From positions 1-64,000 of the forward strand of contig NZ_JBJHBQ010000007.1 of the NCBI RefSeq assembly GCF_050485565.1: a stretch of 64,000 nucleotides of DNA, given 5' to 3'. How positions within the stretch are numbered: position 1 is the stretch's first letter; every line of letters begins with the position of its first letter. Under the pieces are notes generated by a model, which was given only the letters and a program-made list of their open reading frames with translations, was not told where the DNA came from and searched no databases. Below, in pieces: positions 63,908 through 64,000 of the stretch. The position numbers were made by a program, and so were the translations under genes. The DNA is from Glycocaulis sp050485565 (lineage in GTDB: Bacteria > Pseudomonadota > Alphaproteobacteria > Caulobacterales > Maricaulaceae).

Positions 63908-64000
63908 TCAGTAGTGCGGCGGCTTTTCAGACGCAGCGGCAGGCAGGCCCGCCTCCAGCTCCGCAATGCGGTCATCAGAGCGGTGAAGCCGGGCTTTCAG
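63908..64000 (-). CDS. C-terminal end of a SlyX-like coiled-coil protein (5' part outside window)
   Basis: The last 30 codons read LKARLHRSDDRIAELEAGL, then a linker, then EKPPHY and TGA. The helical pattern and the terminal PPHY resemble SlyX, whose end is P-P-P-H-Y. Only the tail is visible, so the identification is tentative. It is on the same strand as AsmA and lies upstream of it. Confidence 0.55.
   Translation of the reverse strand: MKARLHRSDDRIAELEAGLPAAASEKPPHY

Overview
The window is a GC-rich, densely coded bacterial chromosome segment. Alphaproteobacterial hallmarks are hdaA-ppk-ppx, fabD-fabG-acpP-fabF-mltG-yicC-gmk, lptF-lptG-surA-pdxA-ksgA, purM-purN and radA-cvpA-purF. Together with DUF2066, DUF6768-type and small polymorphic Rhs genes they suggest a stalked or marine lineage of the Maricaulales/Caulobacterales type. 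That taxonomic reading is inference from content and protein feel, not from a search.

Layout. 1-712: tuf (5' part) behind tRNA-Gly and tRNA-Tyr, the classic tyr-gly-tuf translation cluster. 838-11511: rlmB, aidB, an AT-rich foreign gene resembling class III nucleotide cyclases, a sodium:solute symporter, a 267-bp MITE-like element, RidA, PlsC, a secreted hydrolase, an LplT-like MFS carrier and RNase D. 11508-17052 (minus): DUF2066 protein, HdaA, Ppk and Ppx, with 4-base overlaps between the last three. 17337-19354: purM, purN and an arfB with no normal start codon. 19549-21971: SoxR with a sox box, divergent from an ABC exporter. 22013-27516: aspartic-protease-like protein, Ndk, ABC-F ATPase, I78 inhibitor, HolC and PepA. 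27692-33085: LPS export and 3' neighbours (lptF, lptG, surA, pdxA, ksgA), without lptD. 33110-39799 (minus): nuclease-like orphan, gmk, yicC, mltG and the fatty acid synthesis genes. 39850-41662: a degraded Rhs polymorphic-toxin islet with a variable AT-rich tip and a probable lipoprotein immunity gene. 41811-43036: rpsF-rpsR-rplI. 43127-44519: GNAT protein and an ECF sigma/membrane partner pair. 44675-52966: dnaB, alr, mlaE, mlaF, radA, cvpA, purF and an SDR. 53076-57545 (minus): der, bamB, a YfgM-like TPR protein and panB. 57613-64000 (minus): a second ECF sigma/membrane pair, small membrane proteins, a PadR regulator, a cNMP-domain/thioredoxin-reductase-like fusion, AsmA and the end of a slyX-like gene.

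Most of the window is housekeeping. The accessory signals are (i) the AT-rich cyclase-like gene translationally coupled to aidB, (ii) the Rhs tip/immunity islet beside the fab operon, (iii) a MITE whose two ends supply the TAG stop codons of both convergent neighbours, (iv) the purN-TAG-arfB arrangement, and (v) the cNMP/flavoprotein fusion lacking the redox CxxC. No CRISPR array, complete IS, prophage or rRNA operon was seen.
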